Shown piece by piece: positions 9,004-16,390 of a stretch of DNA of 51,201 nt. The stretch is taken from the NCBI GenBank assembly GCA_024404875.1, contig JAKSPK010000013.1, positions 1 through 51,201 on the forward strand, given 5' to 3'. Both the position numbers and the translations under genes were made by a program. The notes beneath the pieces are model-generated. The model searched no databases and was not told the DNA's origin. It worked only from the letters and a program-made list of their open reading frames with translations. Position 1 is the stretch's first letter. Every line of letters starts with the position of its first letter. Source of the DNA: Oscillospiraceae bacterium. Lineage in GTDB: Bacteria > Bacillota > Clostridia > Oscillospirales > Ruminococcaceae.

Positions 9004-9032
9004 ATTATAACACAAGATCCCGAAAAAAGCAA
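9004..9032 (-). promoter_or_regulatory. Promoter of the CapA-like gene
   Basis: Minus strand TTGCTT (9027-9032), 17-bp spacer, TATAAT (9004-9009). Confidence 0.7.
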
Positions 9033-9169
9033 CTGTTTCCGTGAAAAAGGAGCGGCTGACCGAAGAATTGTTATTTCAGATTTGTCGCCGTCCCGTTGTC
9101 GGCATAACCACGGACAGAGCAGATCTATGAGTCCTCTTAGCCGTTAGATATATAAATTCTGCCTGAGCT

Positions 9170-9209
9170 AAAAAAGCGCACCCGTGTGCGGAATGCACAC
9201 GGGTGCGCT
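9170..9209 (-). terminator. Terminator of the PFOR gene
   Basis: A perfect 15-bp stem (9175-9189 with 9195-9209) and 5-nt loop, followed on the minus strand by a run of U. It lies about 30 nt after the PFOR stop. Confidence 0.9.
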
Positions 9210-9241
9210 GACGAAGATTCGTGAACTTGCCCGGAAAAGAA

Positions 9242-12200
9242 TTACTTCTCTGCGAGCTTGGTGAGGTATGCGTAGCGATCCGCTGCGGTCTCCTCTGCCT
9301 TTTCGAACAGTGCCTTTGCACGCTCCGGGAAGGAACGAGTCAGTGCGCTGTAACGTGCTTCGCCCATGATGAAGTCCTGATAGGACGCGGTCGGTGCCTT
9401 GGAATCGAGCTGGAACGGATTCTTGCCCTCTGCAGCCAGTCTCGGATCGTAGCGGAAGTTGTTCCAGTAGCCGCACTCGACAGCCTTCTTCATTTCCGCC
9501 TGGCAGTTGGTCATGCCGCCCTTGATGCTGTGCATCTCGCACGGTGCATAACCGATGATGAGGGACGGACCCGGATAGCTCTCTGCTTCCTTGATCGCCT
9601 TGAGGGTCTGGTTCATGTTCGCACCCATTGCGATCTGTGCAACATAGATGTAGCCGTAGCTCATTGCAATATCAGCAAGGCGCTTCTTTGCGATTGCCTT
9701 ACCTGCTGCCGCAAACTGTGCAACCTGACCGATGTTGGAGGACTTGGAAGCCTGTCCGCCGGTGTTGGAGTAAACCTCGGTATCGAAGACCATGATGTTG
9801 ACATCCTCGCCAGTTGCAAGAACATGATCGAGGCCGCCGAAGCCGATATCATATGCCCAGCCGTCGCCGCCGAAGATCCAAACAGACTTCTTGGAGAGAT
9901 ACTGCTTGTTCGCGACGATGTCTGCGCTCTTTTCGCACTTGTCAGCGATCTTTTCGAGCTCTGCAAGGAGAGCATTTGCTGCTGCACCGTTCTTTGCGCC
10001 GTCCTCAGCAGTTGCGAGGAACGCATCGGCAGCTGCCTTCAGCTCTGCGGAAGCATTCTCGTTCGCCGCAACTTCCTTGACCTCTTCGATCAGTCTGTCG
10101 CGGATCGCCTTCTGGCCGAGATACATACCGAGACCATGCTCAGCATTGTCCTCGAACAGGGAGTTTGCCCAAGCCGGACCTCTGCCGTTTGCATCGACAG
10201 TGTACGGGGATGTTGCAGCCGGGCCGCCCCAGATGGAGGAGCATCCGGTCGCATTGGAGATATACATTCTGGAACCGAAGAGCTGTGTGATCAGTCTTGC
10301 ATAGGAGGTCTCTGCACAGCCTGCGCAGGAGCCGGAGAACTCAAGCAGCGGCTTCTTGTACTGGCTGGAGATAACGGAAGCATCGGTTGCAACCTCCGGC
10401 TTCTCCGTGACCTTTGCCACACAGTAATCGAATACAGCCTGCTGCGGCTCCTGAGACTCTCTCGGAACCATCTTCAGGGACTGAGTCGGGCAGACGCCGA
10501 TGCAGACGCCGCAGCCCATGCAGTCCATCGCAGAGACAGCGAGCGTATACTTGTACTCGGTCTTGACGATCGGCTTCGGTGCGATCTTGGTGTTTTCCGG
10601 TGCAGCAGCAACCTCTTCCTCGTTCAGTGCGAACGGACGAATCGTTGCGTGCGGGCAGACGAATGCACACTGATTACACTTTGCACAGGTATCAGCATTC
10701 CACTCCGGAACCATAACTGCAACGCCGCGCTTCTCATATGCGGATGCGCCATGCTCAAAGGTACCGTCAACATGATCCATGAATGCGGAAACCTTCAGAG
10801 CATCACCCTGCATCTTGCCGACCGGATTCATGATGCCGTCAACCATCTTGATCAGTGCATCCGGGCCTTCCAGCTTGCAGTCGCATGCCTTGTCCTCTGC
10901 ATTTGCCCAGTCAGCCGGAACCTCGACTTTGTGGTATGCAGTTGCGCCGGCGTCGATTGCAGCCTCGTTCATCTGAACGATCTCGATGCCCTTCTTCATG
11001 AACTTCTGTGCCTTTTCCTTCATGTAGCCGATTGCCTCAGCCTCCGGCAGAACCTTGGAGAGGGAGAAGAATGCAGACTGGAGAACAGTGTTGGTACGCT
11101 TGCCCAGACCGATCTTTGCGGCGAGGTCGATCGCGTTGACCGTGTAAAGCTGGATGTTGTTCTTTGCGATGTAGCGCTTTGCCTCAGCATTGAGATGCTC
11201 GGAGAGCTCCTCGTCTGTCCACTGGCAGTTGATGAGGAAGACGCCGCCCGGCTTAACATCATTGACCATCTTGTAGCCCTTCATAACGTAGGACGGGTTA
11301 TGACAGGCAACGAAATCGGCCTTATTGATGTAGTACGGGCTCTTGATCGGCTGGTCGCCGAAACGCAGGTGCGAAATGGTGATACCGCCGGTCTTCTTAG
11401 AGTCATACTGGAAGTATGCCTGAACATACTTATCGGTGTGGTCGCCGATGATCTTGATGGAGTCCTTGTTTGCGCCGACTGTACCGTCGCCGCCGAGACC
11501 CCAGAACTTGCACTCGATCGTACCCTCAGCAGCGGTGTTCGGAGCCTCCTCCTCTGCGAGCGAGAGGTTGGTGACATCGTCCACGATACCCATGGTGAAC
11601 TGCGGCTTCGGATCTGCCTTTGCCAGCTCTGCAAATACTGCAAAGACCGATGCAGGCGGTGTATCCTTGGAGCCCAGACCATAACGGCCGCCGACAACCT
11701 TGAGGCCGGTTCTGCCGGTAACGCTCAGAGCGGTGACAACATCGAGATAGAGCGGCTCACCGAGAGAGCCCGGCTCCTTGGTTCTGTCGAGGACAGCGAT
11801 CGTCTTTGCAGACGCCGGAATTGCCTCAACGAGCTTTTCAGCAGAGAACGGACGATACAGGCGAACCTTGACGATACCGACCTTCTCGCCATTCTTGTTC
11901 AGATAGTCGATGACCTCTTCTGCAACGTCGCAGATCGAGCCCATAGCAACAATGACACGGTCTGCATCTGCAGCGCCGTAGTAGTTGAACAGCTTGTAAT
12001 CTGTGCCGAGCTTTGCGTTGACCTTATCCATGTACTCCTCGACGATTGCCGGAACAGCATCATAGTAGGAGTTGCAGGCCTCGCGGTGCTGGAAGAAGAT
12101 ATCGCCGTTCTCGTGAGAACCACGCATAACCGGCTTTTCCGGATTCAGCGCACGCTCACGGAATGCCTTGACAGCATCCATATCGCACATTTCCTTGAGA

Positions 12201-12775
12201 TCCTCATAATCCCAGATGGAAATCTTCTGGATCTCGTGAGAAGTACGGAAGCCGTCGAAGAAGTTAATGAACGGCACTCTGGACTTGATCGAAGCAAGAT
12301 GTGCAACGGCAGCCAGGTCCATGACTTCCTGCGGATTGGTCTCAGCGAGCATCGCGAAACCGGTCTGGCGGCAGGCATAGACATCGGAGTGGTCACCGAA
12401 GATGTTCAGTGCATGAGATGCAACGCAGCGAGCCGAAACATGGAATACACACGGCAGGAGCTCACCGGCGATCTTATACATATTCGGGATCATCAGGAGC
12501 AGACCCTGGGAAGCGGTATAAGTTGTGGTCAGGGCGCCTGCATTCAGCGAGCCGTGAACGGTGCCGGCAGCACCTGCCTCTGACTGCATTTCCTCAACCT
12601 TGACGGTCGTACCGAAAATGTTTTTGACACCCTGTGCCGACCACTGGTCAACATAGTCTGCCATCGGGCTGGAAGGCGTAATCGGATAAATACCGGCGAC
12701 TTCCGTGAAGGCGTAGGAGACATATGCCGCAGCATTGTTGCCGTCCATCGTCTTCTTCTTACGAGCAATAGCCAT
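9242..12775 (-). CDS. nifJ: Pyruvate:ferredoxin (flavodoxin) oxidoreductase
   Basis: Single-chain PFOR of 1177 residues, the usual length. It oxidises pyruvate with CoA to acetyl-CoA and CO2 and reduces ferredoxin, the central step of anaerobic sugar fermentation. The N-terminal part has the TPP/pyruvate motif IYPITPSSPMADYVDQW. The middle has two 4Fe-4S clusters (CAKCNQCAFVCPHA and CMGCGVCIGVCP). The C-terminal part has the TPP site (GGDGWAYDIGFGGLDH, SNTGGQASKSS) and a third-cluster Cys pair (SGSCAGC). The start chosen is the ATG after GGAGGTACATTTCTT. It is monocistronic, with a promoter at 12882-12910 and a strong terminator. Confidence 0.98.
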   Translation of the reverse strand: MAIARKKKTMDGNNAAAYVSYAFTEVAGIYPITPSSPMADYVDQWSAQGVKNIFGTTVKVEEMQSEAGAAGTVHGSLNAGALTTTYTASQGLLLMIPNMYKIAGELLPCVFHVSARCVASHALNIFGDHSDVYACRQTGFAMLAETNPQEVMDLAAVAHLASIKSRVPFINFFDGFRTSHEIQKISIWDYEDLKEMCDMDAVKAFRERALNPEKPVMRGSHENGDIFFQHREACNSYYDAVPAIVEEYMDKVNAKLGTDYKLFNYYGAADADRVIVAMGSICDVAEEVIDYLNKNGEKVGIVKVRLYRPFSAEKLVEAIPASAKTIAVLDRTKEPGSLGEPLYLDVVTALSVTGRTGLKVVGGRYGLGSKDTPPASVFAVFAELAKADPKPQFTMGIVDDVTNLSLAEEEAPNTAAEGTIECKFWGLGGDGTVGANKDSIKIIGDHTDKYVQAYFQYDSKKTGGITISHLRFGDQPIKSPYYINKADFVACHNPSYVMKGYKMVNDVKPGGVFLINCQWTDEELSEHLNAEAKRYIAKNNIQLYTVNAIDLAAKIGLGKRTNTVLQSAFFSLSKVLPEAEAIGYMKEKAQKFMKKGIEIVQMNEAAIDAGATAYHKVEVPADWANAEDKACDCKLEGPDALIKMVDGIMNPVGKMQGDALKVSAFMDHVDGTFEHGASAYEKRGVAVMVPEWNADTCAKCNQCAFVCPHATIRPFALNEEEVAAAPENTKIAPKPIVKTEYKYTLAVSAMDCMGCGVCIGVCPTQSLKMVPRESQEPQQAVFDYCVAKVTEKPEVATDASVISSQYKKPLLEFSGSCAGCAETSYARLITQLFGSRMYISNATGCSSIWGGPAATSPYTVDANGRGPAWANSLFEDNAEHGLGMYLGQKAIRDRLIEEVKEVAANENASAELKAAADAFLATAEDGAKNGAAANALLAELEKIADKCEKSADIVANKQYLSKKSVWIFGGDGWAYDIGFGGLDHVLATGEDVNIMVFDTEVYSNTGGQASKSSNIGQVAQFAAAGKAIAKKRLADIAMSYGYIYVAQIAMGANMNQTLKAIKEAESYPGPSLIIGYAPCEMHSIKGGMTNCQAEMKKAVECGYWNNFRYDPRLAAEGKNPFQLDSKAPTASYQDFIMGEARYSALTRSFPERAKALFEKAEETAADRYAYLTKLAEK

Positions 12776-12881
12776 AAGAAATGTACCTCCATTCAAATTT
12801 TAGTGGATACGCTGAGCATCTGCACCGCGGCTCCGGACAGCGTCAGGTCACGTCCGCGCCCGCGCAGATTTTCGCTTATCT

Positions 12882-12910
12882 ATTATAACACATAATACGG
12901 GAAATGTAAA
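12882..12910 (-). promoter_or_regulatory. Promoter of nifJ
   Basis: Minus strand TTTACA (12905-12910), 17-bp spacer, TATAAT (12882-12887). The leader to the ATG is about 100 nt. Confidence 0.7.
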
Positions 12911-13063
12911 GCCGTTTCACAGATTTTCGACGATAATTCACGGGTCGGAACAGAAACAGCCGTGGCAGAATCAGGTTCAATGTTGAAAGTGCATATTTTT
13001 AATTGTGCATTTTGTGCAATTCGACGAAAATCGGTTGTGAATCCCAAAAATTGAAAAAAACAG

Positions 13064-13092
13064 TTGACTGTTTCGGCGTTTTCGTGTATAAT
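13064..13092 (+). promoter_or_regulatory. Promoter of the small RNA
   Basis: TTGACT (13064-13069), exact 17-bp spacer, TATAAT (13087-13092), with an A/T-rich stretch before it. No coding region follows before the terminator at 13189-13212. Confidence 0.8.
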
Positions 13093-13098
13093 AAAGCC

Positions 13099-13212
13099 AG
13101 TGAAATAATGTAATGTTATTTTCACTCGTTTTGTTGTCTCCTTTCTTTTGTTCTACACATTTTGATTTGACCTCATTTTATTTTGCAAGCAGGGCATTTG
13201 CCCTGCTTTTTT
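13099..13212 (+). ncRNA. Candidate small regulatory RNA, about 114 nt
   Basis: A complete small transcription unit. The 5' end forms a hairpin at once (GTGAAATAA, 13100-13108, with TTATTTTCAC, 13116-13125). A long U/C-rich unpaired stretch follows (13126-13188). The 3' end is an intrinsic terminator: stem 13189-13195 with 13200-13206, then six T. The unpaired part holds TCTCCTTTCTTTT, the complement of a Shine-Dalgarno sequence, as in trans-acting sRNAs of Gram-positive bacteria. Bases 13134-13146 match perfectly (13 nt, antiparallel) the ribosome site of the gene at 46930. No open frame with a ribosome site is present. I do not recognise a known RNA family. Confidence 0.65.
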
Positions 13213-13283
13213 CATTTTCTGCGGACGAAGCGGCAGTATCTGCTTTTTAATTCTAATAGTATATGCTTTTTCCAGGCATACAA

Positions 13284-13316
13284 AAAGCAGCCGGAGCACT
13301 TGACTCCGGCTGCTTT
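13284..13316 (-). terminator. Terminator of rpmE
   Basis: 13-bp stem (13284-13296 with 13304-13316) carrying GCAGCCGGAG, with a U-run on the minus strand. It starts 11 nt after the rpmE stop. Confidence 0.85.
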
Positions 13317-13326
13317 CTTCTGTGCA

Positions 13327-13530
13327 TCAGCCTCTGTTGAAACGCTTGTTGAAGCGCTCTACGCGTCCGCCGGTATCGACCAGCTTCTGCTTGCCCGTGA
13401 AGAACGGGTGGCACTTGGAGCAGATTTCAATCTTGATGTCCTTCTTCGTGGAAAGAACCTCGATGACATTGCCGCAGTGGCAGGTGATCGTGGTCTTTTC
13501 GCAATTCGGATGGATGCCTTCTCTTGCCAT
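13327..13530 (-). CDS. rpmE: 50S ribosomal protein L31
   Basis: A 67-residue L31, a part of the large ribosomal subunit. It has the zinc-binding form: TCHCGN and [13 protein letters not shown] supply the cysteines, and [14 protein letters not shown] is the conserved C-terminus. The start [10 protein letters not shown] is preferred over an ATG 14 codons upstream because GAGGTG lies directly before it and the length fits the family. Monocistronic, with its own promoter and terminator. Confidence 0.97.
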   Translation of the reverse strand: MAREGIHPNCEKTTITCHCGNVIEVLSTKKDIKIEICSKCHPFFTGKQKLVDTGGRVERFNKRFNRG

Positions 13531-13628
13531 GATTTTCACCTCTTTCATTGATAGATGCGGAATATCTGACATAACAGCCCATCCGGATACTGTTCGGACA
13601 GTAGTGCTATGGATTCGACGCAGAAAAT

Positions 13629-13657
13629 ATTATACCATATTTTCGCTCAAAAATCAA
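13629..13657 (-). promoter_or_regulatory. Promoter of rpmE
   Basis: Minus strand TTGATT (13652-13657), 17-bp spacer, TATAAT (13629-13634). Confidence 0.75.
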
Positions 13658-13758
13658 GTATCCGATTTCAACAAAGTCAAAGTACATTTTCGCAGGATCT
13701 TTGGCTGCTCTCACCGTAACATAGCTGCACCGGACTGTGACTATATATTATAGAAACA

Positions 13759-13777
13759 CCGTCACAGGATGTGACGG
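13759..13777. promoter_or_regulatory. 19-bp palindrome upstream of the VYGPP operon
   Basis: CCGTCACA-GGA-TGTGACGG, a perfect 8-bp inverted repeat. It ends 16 bp before the -35 box at 13794. TTTT follows on the plus strand, but no known gene would need a plus-strand terminator here, so an operator is more likely. Confidence 0.45.
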
Positions 13778-13793
13778 CAGTTTTCGTACAGCG

Positions 13794-13822
13794 TTGACTT
13801 TTCCATTCATTTGTGCTATACT
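13794..13822 (+). promoter_or_regulatory. Promoter of the VYGPP / radical SAM operon
   Basis: TTGACT (13794-13799), 17-bp spacer, TATACT (13817-13822). Transcription would start near 13829 and read the three genes to the terminator at 15956-15998. Confidence 0.75.
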
Positions 13823-13857
13823 GAAAAAAAGAAAATAGAATCCTGAGGTGACAACTC

Positions 13858-14169
13858 ATGAAAAAAGCAAAAAAATTCGGCCTGGTCTCGGCATTCTGTT
13901 CGGCAATGCTTTCGCTGACTGCCTGTACGCGTCCGGCAAGCGTCTATGGCCCGCCGCCAGAGGATGAATCGAAATACGACCTTAGCTCAGCAGAGGATGT
14001 GCAGGATGTTTACGGGCCGCCGGTCGGCGAAGACACTGAAGTCGATGCCAGCGACGATGAAGCATCGTTGGAAGAATCATACCTCGATCCTGCAGACAAT
14101 ATACCGAGCCTTGTCTACGGCCCGCCGCCTGCACTCGAAGAAAACGCCCCGAAGGTCGTTCCGGAATAA
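13858..14169 (+). CDS. Small acidic lipoprotein with three VYGPP motifs, likely modification target
   Basis: A 103-residue lipoprotein: basic start MKKAKK, hydrophobic stretch, lipobox LTAC with Cys23 as the lipid anchor. The mature part is short, acidic and probably unfolded. It carries VYGPP three times, at 29-33, 51-55 and 86-90, and has no recognisable domain. RBS GAGGTG precedes the ATG. It is the first gene of an operon with a VYGPP dockerin protein and a radical SAM/SPASM enzyme. I infer that Tyr (or its neighbours) in VYGPP is the modified site, which makes this a precursor or substrate protein. No leader-like region, GG site or Cys-rich core of a classical RiPP is seen. A plain surface lipoprotein remains possible. 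Confidence 0.8.
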   Translation: MKKAKKFGLVSAFCSAMLSLTACTRPASVYGPPPEDESKYDLSSAEDVQDVYGPPVGEDTEVDASDDEASLEESYLDPADNIPSLVYGPPPALEENAPKVVPE

Positions 14170-14208
14170 GCCGTCATCCTGTAAAAGCCCTCACTGAAAG
14201 GAGCTGCT

Positions 14209-14820
14209 ATGAAAAAAACGCTTCAAACTGCAATGACCGCTGCCATGTTCGCCGCCTCGCTCGGCATAGGCGCTGAGACTGCCTCCGCATCACAAACCGT
14301 TTCATTCAGCACCGCTTCCGTTGAGGATCTCATGAACGCTACAACCGGCGAACCTGTCGATGTATATGGCCCGCCTGCGGCATTCTTCACCGAAACCATC
14401 CCTTCGGCCACCACAGCCGCTGAACCAGCCGCTCCGCCTGTGGAAACAACCGAACCGTACTACGATGAGCCGATAATCGGCGGCGTCATTCCGCTGCCGA
14501 CAATGGATCTGGACGGCGACGGCCGGTTCGATGCACGCGATGTCACCCGCCTGAAGCAGAGTCTGATGCATAATTCCGATTCAGGCTATAGCCATATATT
14601 CTCTTCTTTAGCCGATTACAACTACGACGGCATCACCGATAAGCAGGATCTTATCCAGATGATCCTGGAGCTGACCGGTATGCCGGAGTGGAAAACGGAG
14701 GATCCCGCCGTGACAACGACCGTGACCGGAACCGCGTTTCCTGCGACCGAAACAACGATCTTCTCGGAAAATCTCCCGCAGCCGGTGTACGGTCCGATCG
14801 GCTGGTACGATTCTGAATAA
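14209..14820 (+). CDS. Secreted dockerin protein with two VYGP motifs, likely modification target
   Basis: A 203-residue secreted protein: signal peptide 1-27 (ASA), VYGPP at 52-56, Thr/Pro linker, a dockerin-like pair of Ca loops (DLDGDGRFDARD at 100-111 and DYNYDGITDKQD at 136-147), a Thr-rich linker, and VYGPI at 193-197 near the C-terminus. Both loops keep the acidic residues at positions 1, 3, 5 and 12, so they should bind calcium. A dockerin would attach the protein to a cohesin such as those at 1-7191. The motif shared with the preceding lipoprotein, which is otherwise unrelated, marks it as a second substrate of the enzyme at 14836. RBS AAAGGAG precedes the ATG; the next ribosome site begins just after its stop. 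Confidence 0.85.
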   Translation: MKKTLQTAMTAAMFAASLGIGAETASASQTVSFSTASVEDLMNATTGEPVDVYGPPAAFFTETIPSATTAAEPAAPPVETTEPYYDEPIIGGVIPLPTMDLDGDGRFDARDVTRLKQSLMHNSDSGYSHIFSSLADYNYDGITDKQDLIQMILELTGMPEWKTEDPAVTTTVTGTAFPATETTIFSENLPQPVYGPIGWYDSE

Positions 14821-14835
14821 TGACGGAGGATCAAA

Positions 14836-15912
14836 ATGCTTGCCCCGAAACTGAAAGAAAAAAATATGCAGCGTCTTGCCATTTACCGCGAGGGACTGAA
14901 GGTCATGCCGCAGCTCCGCAACCTCTTTCTGGAGCTGACGCTCCGCTGCAATGAGCGATGTCTGCATTGCGGAAGCTCATGCGGCGATGTGCCTTCAGAT
15001 GAAATGTCGCTCGAACAATACAAGGCCTTCCTCGATCAGATCAAGGAGGATTTCGGCACATCCGGCTTCATGCTTTGCATCACCGGCGGCGAACCGCTGC
15101 TGCGGAAGGATTTCTTCGAAATCATGGGCTATGCAAATGAGCTGGGCTTCAACTGGGGCATGACGAGCAACGGCACGCTCATTACCGAAGAGGTTGCGCA
15201 CAAGCTTCTCGATTGCGGCATGAAAACAATCTCGATCAGCCTTGACGGTCTGCCCGCAACGCATGATGCCTTCCGCCGCACGCCCGGCGGCTGGGAAAAG
15301 GGGATGCAGGGCGTACAGAATCTGATCAAGGTCGGCGGCTTCCAGGCAATCCAGGTCACGACCGTCGTGACGCATCAGAATATCGTTGAGCTGGATGCAC
15401 TTTATGAAATATTCAAGGATATTGATATTGATTCGTGGCGCGTCATCAATATGGATCCGATCGGCAGGGCAAAGGCGCATCCGGAGCTGCTGCTGACGAA
15501 AGACGATTATCGGACAATGTTCGAGTTTATCCGCAATAAGCGGATCGGGGGTGAACCTGTCTGCTACGGGTGCAGCCACTATCTCGGCATGGACTATGAG
15601 CGCGAAGTGCGCGACTGGTATTTCCTATGCACCGCCGGACTTTATACGGCGAGCATTACCGTCAGCGGCGATATTATTGCCTGCCTTGATATTGAGCGGC
15701 GTCCGGAGTTTGTGCAGGGCAATATTTTTGAAGATCGTTTCAAGAATGTCTGGGAAAGCAGATTTCAGATTTTCCGGAAGGATCTTGCACTCGAAAACGA
15801 AAAATGCCGTGCATGCAGCGAAGCAAAATTCTGTCACGGCGGCGCCTATCATACATGGGACTTTGATAACAAATGTCCGCAGGTCTGCTTCAAGGATGTC
15901 CTCTTTGAATAA
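14836..15912 (+). CDS. Radical SAM/SPASM peptide maturase
   Basis: A 358-residue radical SAM enzyme. The SAM-binding 4Fe-4S motif is CNERCLHC (Cys38, 42, 45). GGEPLLRKDF binds the SAM amino group and ISLDGLPATHD follows as in the family. The C-terminal SPASM region has many cysteines (243, 246, 265, 283, 324, 327, 333, 347, 351), enough for two auxiliary clusters. SPASM enzymes modify ribosomal peptides (sactipeptides, PQQ, mycofactocin, tyramine excision at XYG sites). With two VYGP proteins upstream in the same operon, Tyr chemistry on VYG is the natural guess. It may belong to the TIGRFAMs FibroRumin class, known from Fibrobacter and Ruminococcus; I cannot check. GGAGG precedes the ATG. 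No protease or transporter is linked: the substrates use Sec export. Confidence 0.9.
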   Translation: MLAPKLKEKNMQRLAIYREGLKVMPQLRNLFLELTLRCNERCLHCGSSCGDVPSDEMSLEQYKAFLDQIKEDFGTSGFMLCITGGEPLLRKDFFEIMGYANELGFNWGMTSNGTLITEEVAHKLLDCGMKTISISLDGLPATHDAFRRTPGGWEKGMQGVQNLIKVGGFQAIQVTTVVTHQNIVELDALYEIFKDIDIDSWRVINMDPIGRAKAHPELLLTKDDYRTMFEFIRNKRIGGEPVCYGCSHYLGMDYEREVRDWYFLCTAGLYTASITVSGDIIACLDIERRPEFVQGNIFEDRFKNVWESRFQIFRKDLALENEKCRACSEAKFCHGGAYHTWDFDNKCPQVCFKDVLFE

Positions 15913-15955
15913 TGTCGGCAGAGCTGACAGCTATTTCTCACGACATCGTTTCGCA

Positions 15956-15998
15956 GCGCGGCGTGTTCCGTCAAAAACGGAATGCGCCGCGCTTCTTT
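15956..15998 (+). terminator. Terminator of the VYGPP operon
   Basis: A long GC-rich stem (AGCGCGGCG..TTCCGT with ACGGAA..CGCCGCGC) closed by CAAAA, followed by TTCTTT. Confidence 0.85.
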
Positions 15999-16006
15999 GA
16001 TTTGTG

Positions 16007-16084
16007 TATTTCGATGAATTTCTAAATACCTGTTGACATTCTGCCGAAAATGTGCTATATTGTATTTAGACGGAAATCTAAATA
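16007..16084 (+). promoter_or_regulatory. sdpR-like promoter flanked by two identical-layout operators
   Basis: Promoter TTGACA (16033-16038), 17-bp spacer, TATATT (16056-16061). Operator 1 at 16007-16028 is TATTTCGA-6 nt-TCTAAATA, just upstream of -35. Operator 2 at 16063-16084 is TATTTAGA-6 nt-TCTAAATA, just after -10. Both have 8-6-8 architecture, 56 bp apart. They fit autorepression by the ArsR-type protein encoded next. Confidence 0.75.
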
Positions 16085-16111
16085 CCGTCGAATGCCGAAA
16101 GGAGGTACGCC

Positions 16112-16390
16112 GTGAAGGATATCTGGGGTGCGCTGGCCGACCCGACAAGGCGCGAGATCCTCACCATGCTGCAAAGCCGCGATATGACCGCTGGTGAGAT
16201 CACCGACTGCTTCGAGATCTCCGGCGCAACAGTCTCACATCACCTGAAAATCCTGCGGGAGGCCGGACTTGTGACGGCCGTCAAGGAAAAACAGACCATT
16301 ACCTACAGCCTCAACACGACCGTATTGCAGGATTTCATGAAAAACATTTCTTCGTTCTTTGGGAGAAAGGAGGCCGGAAATGAAGAATAA
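16112..16390 (+). CDS. ArsR-family repressor, SdpR-like
   Basis: A 92-residue winged-helix repressor of the ArsR/SdpR type: LADPTRREILTML, then the recognition helix ISGATVSHHLKILREAGLV and wing VKEKQTITYSLN. No Cys metal site is visible, as in SdpR. It starts with GTG after AAAGGAGG. It overlaps the next gene, an SdpI-like membrane protein; in Bacillus subtilis SdpI sequesters SdpR at the membrane when the SdpC toxin is present. Likely represses its own operon through the two operators at 16007-16084. Confidence 0.9.
   Translation: MKDIWGALADPTRREILTMLQSRDMTAGEITDCFEISGATVSHHLKILREAGLVTAVKEKQTITYSLNTTVLQDFMKNISSFFGRKEAGNEE

Noticed and set aside
9221-12583. Plus-strand open frame of 1120 codons opposite nifJ
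   Set aside because: It mirrors a conserved enzyme gene, has no ribosome site or known motif, and arises because the sense gene avoids TTA, CTA and TCA codons.
13758-13784. Terminator at the palindrome before the VYGPP operon
   Set aside because: No gene or RNA reads into it on the plus strand, and the T-run is short; kept as a likely operator.
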